A stretch of DNA of 64,000 bases. Source: Streptacidiphilus sp. P02-A3a. Its GTDB lineage: Bacteria > Actinomycetota > Actinomycetes > Streptomycetales > Streptomycetaceae. Made by a program: the position numbers and the translations under genes. Below are positions 46,464 through 55,523 of the stretch, piece by piece (within the stretch, counting starts at the first letter, position 1; every line of letters begins with the position of its first letter). The DNA lies in contig NZ_CP048289.1 in NCBI RefSeq assembly GCF_014084105.1, positions 1,249,922 through 1,313,921 of the forward strand. The letters run 5' to 3'. The notes beneath the pieces are model-generated. The model worked only from the letters and a program-made list of their open reading frames with translations, made no database searches and was not told the origin of the DNA.

Positions 46464-47288
46464 CTACTGGCTGCCGCAGCCGTTCGCTCCATCCGCCGTA
46501 CCGGCGCCGGGCGAGGAGGCCTGGGCGGACGGAACCGCAGCTGCGGGGAGAGTGAACGGCTTGCCTATGCCGTGGAAGTCCTGGCCCAGGGTGAGCACCA
46601 TCCGGCCGATGGTGTCACTGGTGTTCCCGTCGCCGTGCAGCGCCGACGCGGGCAGGCCCATCGCCGCCGCCAGCGCCCGCGCCTGGGAGACGTGGTCGGG
46701 GGCGTAGACCAGCGTGGTGCGCGGGGCCACCGAGGCCGGGCCGCCGTTGCTGGACCGCAGGTAGTCCTTGGAGTTCTGCATCCACTCCAGCACCGCCTCG
46801 GCCTGGCCGAAGGTGCCGCTGCCGTCCAGCACGGTGACCCGGATGTCGATCGGGTCGGCCACCGGGCCGTTCAGGAAGCTCCCGGAGACCGGGGGCTCGA
46901 CGACGGCGCTCGGCTGCGGCTTCGGCGCGGTCGAGGAGGCCGGGGTGCAGCTCGGACGGGCGACCGTGGCCGCCGTGTTGTCGGCGGTCGTCCCGCTGCC
47001 GCCCTTGACCAGTACGAAGGCGCTGACGCCGCCGACCGCCAGCAGGAAGCAGAGCGCCCCGCCGACCCACAGCCCGGTCCGCGCGCCCGGCTGCCGCCGC
47101 CGCGAGGCCCGCCCCGCCGCCGGTGCCGGGCCGACGACCGGGGCACCGGGCGGCGCGACGGGCGCGGTCGGCGGCGGACGCTCGCCGGGGCGCCGCATCC
47201 GGAACTCGCCGGTGGCGGAGTCGCGCACCCACAGGTCGGCGGGGTCGATGTCGCCGCCCCCCGCGCCCGTACCGTCGCCAGTCCGCAC
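46464..47288 (-). CDS. LytR C-terminal-domain membrane protein
   Basis: The 274-aa protein has a Pro-rich cytosolic N-terminus with the segment DPADLWVRDSATGEFRMRRP, a membrane helix (about 70-92), and a LytR_C domain outside (about 143-235; DIRVTVLDGSGTFGQAEAVLEW). It has no LCP catalytic domain. It lies 50 bases upstream of the LCP gene and probably assists it or binds the same wall ligand. GTG 47288 follows GGAG. Confidence 0.85.
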   Translation of the reverse strand: MRTGDGTGAGGGDIDPADLWVRDSATGEFRMRRPGERPPPTAPVAPPGAPVVGPAPAAGRASRRRQPGARTGLWVGGALCFLLAVGGVSAFVLVKGGSGTTADNTAATVARPSCTPASSTAPKPQPSAVVEPPVSGSFLNGPVADPIDIRVTVLDGSGTFGQAEAVLEWMQNSKDYLRSSNGGPASVAPRTTLVYAPDHVSQARALAAAMGLPASALHGDGNTSDTIGRMVLTLGQDFHGIGKPFTLPAAAVPSAQASSPGAGTADGANGCGSQ

Positions 47289-47460
47289 CTGCTGCTCCGC
47301 TCAACGAATGCTGCTCTGAGTCGGTCACCTTAGCCGGTCGTGCTGAGCGGTCGCCGGGCCGGACCGAAGTTCCCAGCTCAGCGACAGGGCGCGGGAGATG
47401 GAACGCCGCGCGCCCCCGTGCGCGGCAGCGCTACGGGGGCGCGCGGGCGCGCTGCGTCGA

Positions 47461-48225
47461 TCAGCTGATGCGGTGGGTCACCCGCTCCGAGGACACCCGC
47501 TGCTCCCACTGCTCCGCCGACAGCTGCTCGCTGTTGCGGCAGAGCACCACCGAGGCCCCGGCGGACAGCGGCGCCAGCAGCCCGCCGCCCAGCCCGGCCC
47601 AGTCGTCGTAGGACAGCGTGCTGAGCACCCGGTCGCCCGGCTTCAGCCCCAGGTCCTCGGCGTGGTCGGCGGCCAGGGTCACCGTCCGCGCGCCGCTCAG
47701 CTCCTCGCCCTCCACCACCAGCGCCGGGCGGTCGGCGTCCACCGGCGCGTACGGCACGAAGCGGTCGCCCTGCGCCGGTACCTCCGCCGCGTAGTCCACG
47801 AACCCGGCCGGCAGCTCGGGGAAGCGCCCGCCCAGCGGACGCAGCGCCAGCGCCACCCGCTCACCCGGACAGGTCAGCGCGGCGGCCAGGGTCTCCGGTC
47901 CGCTCACCACCAGCGCGGCCTCGGCCGGGTCACCGCCCGGACACACCGTCAGACCGACCGACCAGCAGGCGAAGAACCAGATGGCGGACTGCCAGTGGGC
48001 GGGCAGCAGCAGCGCCACCCGGTCGTCGGGCGCGGCGGACAGGTCGTCCTGCAACAGGTTGGCGGTCTTCGCCACCCAGTTGTCGAAGGTCTTGACGGAG
48101 AGCTCGACTCTCTCTCCGGTGGCGTCGTCGTAGTAGGTGACCAGAGGTCGGGCCGGATCGGTCGCGAGGGCGGAGCGCAGCAGATCGGCGGGGGTCGCTG
48201 CGCCGCTGAGGGGTGTCTGGCTCAT
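47461..48225 (-). CDS. TIGR03089 family protein (AMP-binding-like fragment fold)
   Basis: The 254-aa product resembles the N-terminal part of adenylate-forming enzymes (PLVTYYDDATGERVELSVKTFDNWVAKTAN and LPAHWQSAIWFFACWSVGL) but is far shorter than a full acyl-CoA ligase and lacks the ATP-binding core. TIGR03089 is an actinobacterial family found next to LCP genes, as here. Catalysis is unlikely as it stands. ATG 48225. Confidence 0.88.
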   Translation of the reverse strand: MSQTPLSGAATPADLLRSALATDPARPLVTYYDDATGERVELSVKTFDNWVAKTANLLQDDLSAAPDDRVALLLPAHWQSAIWFFACWSVGLTVCPGGDPAEAALVVSGPETLAAALTCPGERVALALRPLGGRFPELPAGFVDYAAEVPAQGDRFVPYAPVDADRPALVVEGEELSGARTVTLAADHAEDLGLKPGDRVLSTLSYDDWAGLGGGLLAPLSAGASVVLCRNSEQLSAEQWEQRVSSERVTHRIS

Positions 48226-48322
48226 GGTGGGGTCCAGCCTATGCCTTGGGTCGGACTTGATCGCGCACCTGTACGGCACAGCAGGGTCACGTGGCCGCGA
48301 GCGTACTGTTGCCGGGGTGGAG

Positions 48323-49327
48323 ATGGGAACGGTGGGACGTGAAGCACTGCCCGGGACGGCCGAGCCGGCCCCGGTCGGCGGCGCCGAGCGGGACTGGAAG
48401 CCCACCTGGGAACTCGGTCCGGCGGGCCTGCGCGCGGTCCTCGACGTGCTGCGATTCGGTGGCGGAGACCCGGCGTTCCGCACCGCCGCCGACGGCGCGG
48501 TGTGGCGGGTCTCACGTACCCCCGCCGGTCCCGGCACGCTGCGGATCGCGCTGCGTCCGGGCGGCGGCACGGTCGGCGCGCAGGCGTGGGGCCCCGGCGC
48601 GCGCTGGCTGCTCGACCGCCTGCCCGCGCTGCTCGGCGCCGAGGACGACCCGTCCGGCTTCGACCCCGGCCCGCACCCGGTGCTGCGTGACCTCCACCGG
48701 CGCCACCAGCAGCTGCGGATCGGCCGGACCGGGCTGGTCATGGAGTCCCTGGTGCCCTCGGTACTGGGGCAGCGGGTCACCGTCGGCGAGGCCCACCACG
48801 CCTGGCAGTACCTGCTCCGGCACTACGGCGCGCCCGCGCCGCTGCCGGAACCCGGCCGCGCGCCCGGCCCGGTCCCGGACGGCCTGCGGGTCGCCCCGGC
48901 CGCCCGCGACTGGGTGCTGGTCCCGTCCTGGGCCTGGCACCAGGCCCGGGTGGACGGCAAGCGCTCGGCCACCATCGTCCGCGCCGCCCGGCTGGCCGCG
49001 CGCCTGGAACGCGCCTCCGTGCTCCCCCCGGCCGAGGCCGCCGCGCTGCTGACGACCGTCCCCGGGATCGGCGTCTGGACGGTCGCCGAGACCGTGCAGC
49101 GCTGCAACGGCGACGCCGACGCGGTGACCGTCGGCGACCTGCACCTGCCGAACACCGTCGGCTGGGTGCTGGCCGGCCGCGAACGGACCGACGACGAGGG
49201 GATGCTGGAGCTGCTGCGGCCCTACGCCGGGCACCGGCACCGGGTCTGCCGACTGATCAGGCAGATCGGTGTGCGCGCCCCGCGCCACGCCCCGCGCTAC
49301 GCGCCGCTGGACTTCCGCCGGATGTAG
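48323..49327 (+). CDS. DNA-3-methyladenine glycosylase (AlkA-like)
   Basis: The 334-aa protein has the helix-hairpin-helix-GPD glycosylase domain in its C-terminal half: VMESLVPSVLGQRVTVGEA, LTTVPGIGVWTVAETVQRC and an acidic pair in DADAVTVGDLHLPN, where the catalytic Asp is expected. It removes alkylated bases in base-excision repair. ATG 48323 is used; a GTG 6 bases upstream is possible. It is divergent from the TIGR03089 gene and converges with fbiB. Confidence 0.88.
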   Translation: MGTVGREALPGTAEPAPVGGAERDWKPTWELGPAGLRAVLDVLRFGGGDPAFRTAADGAVWRVSRTPAGPGTLRIALRPGGGTVGAQAWGPGARWLLDRLPALLGAEDDPSGFDPGPHPVLRDLHRRHQQLRIGRTGLVMESLVPSVLGQRVTVGEAHHAWQYLLRHYGAPAPLPEPGRAPGPVPDGLRVAPAARDWVLVPSWAWHQARVDGKRSATIVRAARLAARLERASVLPPAEAAALLTTVPGIGVWTVAETVQRCNGDADAVTVGDLHLPNTVGWVLAGRERTDDEGMLELLRPYAGHRHRVCRLIRQIGVRAPRHAPRYAPLDFRRM

Positions 49328-49348
49328 CGCCGGGCGCGCGGCGTTGGA

Positions 49349-50665
49349 TCAGCGCACGGTGATGAAGGCCTCCGGGTCGCGGGCGGGCCGCTCCGGCGCC
49401 GGTTCGGCCGGGCGGCCGACCGCGACCGCGCCCATCGGGTCCCAGCCGGGCGGCAGCTCCAGCACCTCCCTGACGGTGTCCCGGCAGAACATGGTGGACG
49501 ACACCCAGGCCGAACCGAGCCCCTCCCCGGCGAGGGTGACCAGCAGGTTCTGCACCGCCGCGCCCAGCGCCACCACGAACATCTCCCGCTCGGCGGCGGC
49601 CCGCCGGGCGTCCGGGTAGTCGTGCGAGCCGTCCATCACCAGGCACGGGACCACCAGGTACGGGGCGTCGCGGAGGACGTCCCCGCGCCGTACCCGGGTG
49701 GCCACCCGCTGCTCGCTCCAGCCGTCGAGCTCCCGCAGGTCCCGGCTCCAGGCGGCCAGCATCGCGTCCAGCAGCCTGGTCCTGACCTCCGGCGACTCCA
49801 GCAGCACGAAGCGCCACGGGGTGGTGTGGTGCGGCGCGGGCGCGGTGGCCGCCGCGGCGACGGCCCGGCGCACGGCGCCGCCGTCCACCGGCTCGTCGGT
49901 GAACCGGCGGACCGTGCGGCGCCCGGTGACCGCCTCGCGGACCGCCTCCGAGGTGCCGAGGCGGAACATGTCGTCGGCCGCCGCGCGGATCAGCGGGCGG
50001 ATGCCCGGGCCGTCCTCCTCGGTCACCACCTGGCCGAGGCCGCGGACCACGGCCGCCGGGCGTCCGGAGGTCTTGCCCTTCGCCAGGTCGGCCGCCGCCG
50101 CCAGCTCGTCGGCGGTCGCGGTGACCGTCAGCGCCAGCTCGTTGCCGTGCGAGTCGGTACGGCCCCGGTGGTCCTCCAGGACCTCGACCCCGGCCGCGCC
50201 GATCGCCACGTCGGTCAGCCCGTTGCGCCACGGCCGCCCGAAGGTGTCGGTGACCACCACCCCGATCCGGGTCCCGGTGAGCTCGTGCAGCCGCTTGCGC
50301 AGCGCCCGGGCCGAGGCGTCCGGATCCTCGGGCAGCAGCAGCACCGTCCCGGCCGGGGTGTTCGAGGCGTCCACCCCGGCGGCGGCCATGACCAGGCCCT
50401 GCCGGTTCTCGACGATCCTGGCCCGGCCCCGGCGGGCGACCACGCGCACCGTCTCCGCGTCGATCGCCGCCTCCCGGTCGTCGGCCAGGACCACCCGGCC
50501 CTCGGCCTTGCTGACGATCTTCGAGGTCACCAGCAGCACGTCGCCGTCGCGCAGCCCGCCGTCGATGCCGCTGCCCTCGATCCCGGCCAGCACCAGCGCG
50601 GCCAGGTCGTCCCCGGCCGCGACCTCCGGGATGCCGCTGATCCCGCGCACCTCGAAGCCGCTCAT
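49349..50665 (-). CDS. fbiB: Coenzyme F420:L-glutamate ligase / dehydro-F420-0 reductase
   Basis: The 438-aa FbiB adds glutamates to F420-0 through its N-terminal CofE-like domain (about 1-240; [26 protein letters not shown] and VRGLGQVV). The C-terminal nitroreductase-type FMN domain (about 245-425) reduces the dehydro intermediate in actinobacteria. Both domains are full length. ATG 50665 overlaps the fbiA stop by 4 bases, so the two are translationally coupled. Confidence 0.95.
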   Translation of the reverse strand: MSGFEVRGISGIPEVAAGDDLAALVLAGIEGSGIDGGLRDGDVLLVTSKIVSKAEGRVVLADDREAAIDAETVRVVARRGRARIVENRQGLVMAAAGVDASNTPAGTVLLLPEDPDASARALRKRLHELTGTRIGVVVTDTFGRPWRNGLTDVAIGAAGVEVLEDHRGRTDSHGNELALTVTATADELAAAADLAKGKTSGRPAAVVRGLGQVVTEEDGPGIRPLIRAAADDMFRLGTSEAVREAVTGRRTVRRFTDEPVDGGAVRRAVAAAATAPAPHHTTPWRFVLLESPEVRTRLLDAMLAAWSRDLRELDGWSEQRVATRVRRGDVLRDAPYLVVPCLVMDGSHDYPDARRAAAEREMFVVALGAAVQNLLVTLAGEGLGSAWVSSTMFCRDTVREVLELPPGWDPMGAVAVGRPAEPAPERPARDPEAFITVR

Positions 50666-51672
50666 GCCCGGCGTACCTCCTCGGCCAGCGCCAGCGCGGC
50701 GCGGGCCATGGCGGCGGTGGTGTCCAGGTCGGTCATCCACAGCGGCACCGCCCGGCAGGGGATCCCGGCCGCCTCGACCTCGGCGACGGCCGCCGCGTCC
50801 GACTCGTCCACCAGCCAGCCGTCGAGCAGGCCGGTACCCCGGCCGCCGTCGGCCGCGGCCCGGCCGCCGTAGTGCCGGGCGACGGCGGCGGCCGAGGTCT
50901 CCACCCCGACCGCGGCCAGTACCTTGTCGGCCATGCCGCGCACCGGCGCGCCGCCGATGATCGGCGAGAGCCCGACCACCGGCGCGGACGCCCCGGCGAC
51001 GGCCGCGCGGATCCCGGGCACCGCCAGGATCGTCCCCACGCTGACGACCGGGTTCGACGGCGGGAGGATGATCACATCGGCCTGGGCGAGGGCCTCCAGC
51101 ACGCCCGGCGCGGGCTTGGCGGTCTCCGCACCGACCGGGATGATCCCCAGCGCGGGCACGGAGGCGTGCAGCTTCACCCAGAACTCCTGGAAGTGCACCG
51201 CCTTCCGGCCGCCCTGACCGGCCTCGGCGTCCGGCTCCTCGATCAGGACGTGGGTCTCCACCCGGTCGTCCGACATCGGGATCAGCCGCACCCCCGGCTG
51301 CCACCGGTCGCACAGCGCCTCGGTGACGGCGCTCAGCGGATAGCCCGCGCCCAGCATCTGGGTCCGCACGATGTGGGTCGCGAAGTCCTTGTCGCCGAGC
51401 CCGAACCACTCCGGACCGACGCCGTACGCCTTCAGCTCCGACTTGACGGCGTAGGTCTCCTCGGAGCGGCCCCAGCCCTGCTCCTCGTGGATGCCGCCGC
51501 CGAGGGTGTACATCACGGTGTCCAGGTCGGGGCAGACCTTCAGCCCGAACAGGTGGATGTCGTCCCCGGTGTTGCCGATGACGGTGATGTCGGCCCCGGG
51601 GCCGACCGCTTGCTTGAGGCCGCGCAGAAAGCGCGCGCCGCCGATTCCTCCGGCCAGTACCACGATGCGCAT
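50662..51672 (-). CDS. fbiA: 2-phospho-L-lactate/phosphoenolpyruvate transferase
   Basis: FbiA (CofD) joins the activated three-carbon phosphate to the deazaflavin Fo, making F420-0 or its dehydro form. The 336-aa protein has [47 protein letters not shown], and [17 protein letters not shown] 51672 is used, with GAGGA at good spacing; an ATG 9 bases upstream has none. fbiB follows with overlap. F420 serves many oxidoreductases in this group. Confidence 0.95.
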   Translation of the reverse strand: MRIVVLAGGIGGARFLRGLKQAVGPGADITVIGNTGDDIHLFGLKVCPDLDTVMYTLGGGIHEEQGWGRSEETYAVKSELKAYGVGPEWFGLGDKDFATHIVRTQMLGAGYPLSAVTEALCDRWQPGVRLIPMSDDRVETHVLIEEPDAEAGQGGRKAVHFQEFWVKLHASVPALGIIPVGAETAKPAPGVLEALAQADVIILPPSNPVVSVGTILAVPGIRAAVAGASAPVVGLSPIIGGAPVRGMADKVLAAVGVETSAAAVARHYGGRAAADGGRGTGLLDGWLVDESDAAAVAEVEAAGIPCRAVPLWMTDLDTTAAMARAALALAEEVRRA

Positions 51673-51774
51673 GCCGACCATCCTCGCAGGTGCCGGTGAC
51701 AGCCCCGGGGCCGCCCGGGGCGAAGCACTGACGCGGCGTCTGCGGCACCGCCCCGAAAGGCCGGTGGCCCACGG

Positions 51775-52938
51775 CTAGGCGGTGGGCGCGGCGGCGGGCA
51801 GGGCGATCTCGAAACAGCAGCCGCCACCCACGTTGCGGACGGACGCGCGCCCCGCGTGCGCCTCCACGATCCCGCGCACGATGGCGAGCCCGAGCCCGGC
51901 ACCGGTGTCCCCGTGGTGCTGCACCGCCCCGGCCGGGGCGGTGGCCGGGCTGCGCGGGGTGCGGGCGCTGCCGCCGCGCCAGCCGGTCTCGAACACCCGG
52001 GCCAGGTCCTGCTCGTCTATGCCGCCGCAGCCGTCGGTCACCGACACCACCACCTGCCCCGCCTCGCGCCGCGCGGCGACCGCGACCGTGCCGTCCACCG
52101 GGGTCGACCGGATCGCGTTGATCAGCAGATTGCCGAGGACCCGGGTGATCTCCCGGCTGTCGACCTCCACCGGCGCGGGCGCCACCCGGTCGCCGACCAG
52201 GTGCACCCCGCGCTCCCGGGCCAGCGGGTGAGCCCCGGCGATGGCGTCCCCGACCAGGTCGTAGACGGACACCCGGGACAGGGTGAGGGTGAGCGCCCCG
52301 GCCTGGATCCGGGACAGCTCGAACAGGTCGTCGACCATGCCGGTGAGCCGGTCCACCTCGGTCCGGATCCGCGAGTGGTAGCGCGGCGGGTCCTCGGCCA
52401 CCCCGTCCTCCAGCGCCTCCGCCATCGCCCGCAGCCCGGCCAGCGGGGTCCGCAGGTCGTGCGACATCCAGGCGATCAGCTCCCGGCGGGAGGCCTCCAG
52501 CGCCCGCTCGCGCTCCCGGGACTGCGCCAGCCGGGCGCTGGTGGCCGCGAGCTCGGCGCTCAGCGCGGACAGTTCCGAGCTGAGCGGCCGCGCCGGGGCG
52601 GTGAATCCGGCGTCACTGCCGACGGTACGGGCGGCCTGGGTGAGCGCCCGGCTGCCGGCCACCACCTGGCGGCTGAGCAGCGCGGCGACGATCAGCGACA
52701 CCAGGCAGCCCATCGCCAGCACGATGGTGACCACCGCGTAGTCATGGCGCATCAGCAGCATCGCCCGGGCCACGGCGATGGTGCTGGCGCTCAGCGACAG
52801 CGCGGTGACGAAGGCGACGGTGAACAGCGCCAGTGCCAGCGAACGGCGGCGCAGCAGCACGATCACCGGCCAGCCGAGCAGCCCGGCCGCCGCGGCCCCG
52901 GCGGCGGCGTAGGCGGCCATCACCAGGTAGCTGTTCAC
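51775..52938 (-). CDS. Sensor histidine kinase
   Basis: The 387-aa kinase has three hydrophobic segments at the N-terminus (about 5-28, 33-55 and 68-88), a very short or no extracellular sensor, a HAMP-like helix, the DHp domain with H160 in [16 protein letters not shown], and HATPase boxes [17 protein letters not shown] and GAGLGLAIV. The GTG at 52938 overlaps the regulator stop by 4 bases. Lack of a large sensor suggests a membrane or accessory-protein signal. Confidence 0.92.
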   Translation of the reverse strand: MNSYLVMAAYAAAGAAAAGLLGWPVIVLLRRRSLALALFTVAFVTALSLSASTIAVARAMLLMRHDYAVVTIVLAMGCLVSLIVAALLSRQVVAGSRALTQAARTVGSDAGFTAPARPLSSELSALSAELAATSARLAQSRERERALEASRRELIAWMSHDLRTPLAGLRAMAEALEDGVAEDPPRYHSRIRTEVDRLTGMVDDLFELSRIQAGALTLTLSRVSVYDLVGDAIAGAHPLARERGVHLVGDRVAPAPVEVDSREITRVLGNLLINAIRSTPVDGTVAVAARREAGQVVVSVTDGCGGIDEQDLARVFETGWRGGSARTPRSPATAPAGAVQHHGDTGAGLGLAIVRGIVEAHAGRASVRNVGGGCCFEIALPAAAPTA

Positions 52939-53705
52939 ACCGGGCTCCGCTCGCCGTTGCCTTCGCCGTTGCCTTCGCCGTTGCTCTCGCCGTCCGTCGG
53001 GTCGGCCTCGCCGTCCGTCGGGTCGAAGCGGTAGCCGACGCCCCAGACGGTGGTGATCAGCCGCGGCGCGGCGGGATCGTCCTCGACCTTCTCCCGCAGC
53101 CTGCGGACGTGCACGGTGACCGTGGACAGGTCGCCGAAGTCCCAGCCCCAGACGCTGCGCATCAGCTCCTCGCGGCCGAAGGCGGTGCCCGGGTGCCGCA
53201 GCAGGAAGGCCAGCAGGTCGAACTCGCGCAGGGTCAGCGCCAGCTCGCGTCCGCTTCGGTGGGCGCGCCGGGCCGCCGGATCGAGGGTGAGGTCCCCGGC
53301 GTGCAGCGGCTCCGGCGAGGGCGGTGGCGGCGGGCTGGCGCTGCGCCGCAGCACCGACTGGATGCGCAGCGTCAGCTCGCGCGGCGAGAAGGGTTTGGTG
53401 ACGTAGTCGTCGGCGCCGAGTTCCAGGCCGAGGATCCGGTCGTGCTCGTCGCCTCGGGCGGTGAGCATGACGATGGGCAGTGCGCGGGTGGCCCGGTCGG
53501 CGCGCAGGCGGCGGCAGACCTCCAGGCCGTCGACCTCCGGCAGCATCAGGTCGAGCACCAGCAGGTCGGGCCGGGCCTCGGCGACGCGCTCCAGGGCGGC
53601 GGCGCCGTCCTCGGCGCGGTCCACCGAGTAGCCGGCGCGGCGCAGGTAGCCGACGACGACCTCGGCGACAGTGGGGTCGTCGTCGACGACCAGGATGCGG
53701 GTCAC
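52935..53705 (-). CDS. OmpR/PhoB-type response regulator
   Basis: The 256-aa protein has a receiver (1-120; acidic D8-D9-D10, phosphoacceptor D52 in LVLDLMLPE) and a winged helix-turn-helix (about 138-230; ending VWGVGYRFDPTDG). The tail after it is repetitive: DPTDGEADPTDGE followed by short GNGE units, and the DNA beneath is repetitive too (52950-53035). It is co-translated with its kinase. The regulon is unknown. Confidence 0.93.
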   Translation of the reverse strand: MTRILVVDDDPTVAEVVVGYLRRAGYSVDRAEDGAAALERVAEARPDLLVLDLMLPEVDGLEVCRRLRADRATRALPIVMLTARGDEHDRILGLELGADDYVTKPFSPRELTLRIQSVLRRSASPPPPPSPEPLHAGDLTLDPAARRAHRSGRELALTLREFDLLAFLLRHPGTAFGREELMRSVWGWDFGDLSTVTVHVRRLREKVEDDPAAPRLITTVWGVGYRFDPTDGEADPTDGESNGEGNGEGNGERSPV

Positions 53706-53814
53706 CCCCTGAGGGTAGGAGCAGTCGGGCCGCGACCGCCCCGGCCACCGCCTTCCGTACGACTTCGGTAAGGTCCCCGCCCGGCGCGGCGGCGCCGATG
53801 GCCCGGCGCGCGGC

Positions 53815-54372
53815 TCAGCCCTCCGCCGGTACCGCGGACCTATCCCCGTCGTGCGTGTGCGGCTGCGCCTGCGGCCAGCCGGAGCCGTACGGCGTCATCT
53901 CGGTCAGCCCGGGGAAGTAGACGTGGACGCTGACCGCGGGCTCCAGCGCGTCGTTCACCACCTCGTGCAGGTAGCCGGGCGCGAACATCCGCTGCGCGCC
54001 CGCGCCGAGTCGCCGCACGCTCTGCCCGGAGCCGGTCAGCGAGCGCTCGGTCAGCGCCCCCTGGACCACGGTCAGCACGCCGGACGAGCGGCCGTGGTCG
54101 TGCCCGCCGCTGCCCTGGCCCGGGAGCCAGCTCAGCAGCCACACCTCGTACCCCGGCCCGGTCTCCAGTCGGGAGTACCAGCGGGTCAGCGGGTCGTAGC
54201 GGACCAGCGGACGCCAGCGCTCGGTGTCGGCGGCGACGCGGCGGGCGAGCGCGGCGAAGTCGCCCACGGTGGTGGGGTGGGTCTGCGGCAGCGGCGCGAG
54301 GTGCGGCCAGGCCAGCGGGTCACCGGCGATGCTGACGTCGCTGAGGCCGTGGTAGGGATCGGTGCTCGACAC
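53815..54372 (-). CDS. Cysteine dioxygenase family protein
   Basis: The 185-aa cupin is a type I cysteine dioxygenase homologue, which oxidises cysteine to cysteine sulfinate with Fe(II). Metal ligands are seen in SGGHDHGRSSG and the later YLHEVVND His. The Cys that crosslinks to Tyr in mammalian enzymes is Gly, as in most bacterial forms. The GTG at 54372 follows AAGGA. It precedes whiB on the opposite strand, an order recalled from Streptomyces. Confidence 0.9.
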   Translation of the reverse strand: MSSTDPYHGLSDVSIAGDPLAWPHLAPLPQTHPTTVGDFAALARRVAADTERWRPLVRYDPLTRWYSRLETGPGYEVWLLSWLPGQGSGGHDHGRSSGVLTVVQGALTERSLTGSGQSVRRLGAGAQRMFAPGYLHEVVNDALEPAVSVHVYFPGLTEMTPYGSGWPQAQPHTHDGDRSAVPAEG

Positions 54373-54923
54373 GTGGGGTCCTTGCTGGAGCCTGGTTGCG
54401 AGGGGAGCGGCGGAGACTTCCCGGGCGGCCTGGTACCCCGTGCGGAAGGGGCGGCCAAAGGGCCTGATTCAGGCCCTAGCTACAGCAAGGACAACAGAGC
54501 GCGCTGGAACCACGGCGGAGCGGCCCGAAGGGGCTCGTGGTGGTGGCGTGGTGCTCTGACATAAGCGCTAGCACATCGTGTGCGGCGGGGCATTGTCAAC
54601 CCGATCCTGGGCCATGCGAGCGAAATCACCTGATCGGGGGATATGTCCCGGCTTTGGTTTGGCATTGAAGATCGCCGGGAACGAGCCGCTGCAACATGCG
54701 GTACCTCCCGCTGGGCCCCGCCGCAACCGGATGCCCGGGGGCGCCCGTCCTCACCGTCAGGGCGTCCGGTTCCGACGACCCGCCGCCGTGGCTCCGGTCG
54801 TCGGTGCGGGGGAGCGCATGAGACGCACCTGAAGTGCGGCCTTCCGCTTTGTCCGGATATGCACACTTATGGTGGCTGCTTGGTTCCAGGGAGTGAATCC
54901 CGGGCTCAATACCAGAGCGCAGC
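54373..54923. other. Long non-coding interval upstream of whiB
   Basis: No reading frame here has coding character: the open frames are short and unrelated to known proteins. The interval holds a gcaca-tcg-tgtgc inverted repeat (54571-54583) and some AT-richer stretches (54595-54680 and 54840-54923). No riboswitch fold is evident to me. It probably contains upstream whiB and cysteine-dioxygenase promoters. Confidence 0.5.
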
Positions 54924-54953
54924 TTGACTGGGCCAGAGCGGCGCACTTGTAAT
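54924..54953 (+). promoter_or_regulatory. Probable vegetative promoter of whiB
   Basis: TTGACT (54924-54929) and TGTAAT (54948-54953) are separated by 18 bases and are close to the -35 and -10 consensus for HrdB-type sigma factors. Transcription would start near 54960, giving a leader of about 70 bases to whiB. Confidence 0.65.
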
Positions 54954-55029
54954 TTCACTCGTGTCGTTTCGTCACCTGAGACAACGACCGCCACGGGGAC
55001 GCACGCTAAGAGGGGTAGGAGACGCGCTG

Positions 55030-55299
55030 ATGAGCGAGCTCTTTGAGTTGATGATCGCCGACGACGAAACCGGCGAGGAAGAGCTCGGCTGGCAGGAGCG
55101 AGCCCTTTGCGCCCAGACCGACCCTGAGTCCTTCTTCCCGGAGAAGGGCGGTTCCACCCGCGAGGCGAAGAAGGTCTGCCTCGCCTGCGAAGTCCGCTCC
55201 GAGTGCCTGGAGTACGCCCTCGCCAACGACGAGCGCTTCGGCATCTGGGGCGGCCTGTCCGAGCGCGAGCGCCGCCGCCTCAAGAAGGCCGTGGTCTGA
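55030..55299 (+). CDS. whiB: WhiB developmental regulator
   Basis: The 89-aa iron-sulfur transcription factor has four cluster cysteines C27, C50, C53 and C59, the GIWGG turn (71-75) and the basic C-terminal RRRLKK end for DNA contact. Residues after about 19 are nearly identical to S. coelicolor WhiB as I recall it. With WhiA, WhiB starts sporulation septation in aerial hyphae. ATG 55030 follows TAGGAG. The gene sits alone with its own promoter; its M. tuberculosis counterpart is WhiB2. Confidence 0.96.
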   Translation: MSELFELMIADDETGEEELGWQERALCAQTDPESFFPEKGGSTREAKKVCLACEVRSECLEYALANDERFGIWGGLSERERRRLKKAVV

Positions 55300-55442
55300 G
55301 CGGAAGGCCTGGTCCGAGCCGATCGCGGCGGCCTGCCCGGGCGGGTCCGACGCCGCGCCGCCCGGCCCCGCGCCGGCCGGGGCGGCCACGTTCCCGGCCC
55401 CGTCCGAAGGCCGTCCCGGGCCTACCCCGGGCACCCCCTGTC

Positions 55443-55467
55443 GAACCGGAGATTTCACCACCGGTTC
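55443..55467. promoter_or_regulatory. Inverted repeat between whiB and the large glycosyltransferase
   Basis: gaaccgg (55443-55449) and ccggttc (55461-55467) pair perfectly around 11 AT-richer bases. It may end whiB transcription or be an operator for the gene starting at 55524. Confidence 0.4.
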
Positions 55468-55523
55468 CCAACCTCCCCGAGAACACCCGTTAGTGTGGGG
55501 CGCTAAACCTGGGCGCGCCCCCT

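Noticed and set aside
54951..54975. Possible BldD box upstream of whiB
   Set aside because: Half-sites are visible but their spacing is off by one and two positions disagree with the consensus as I know it.
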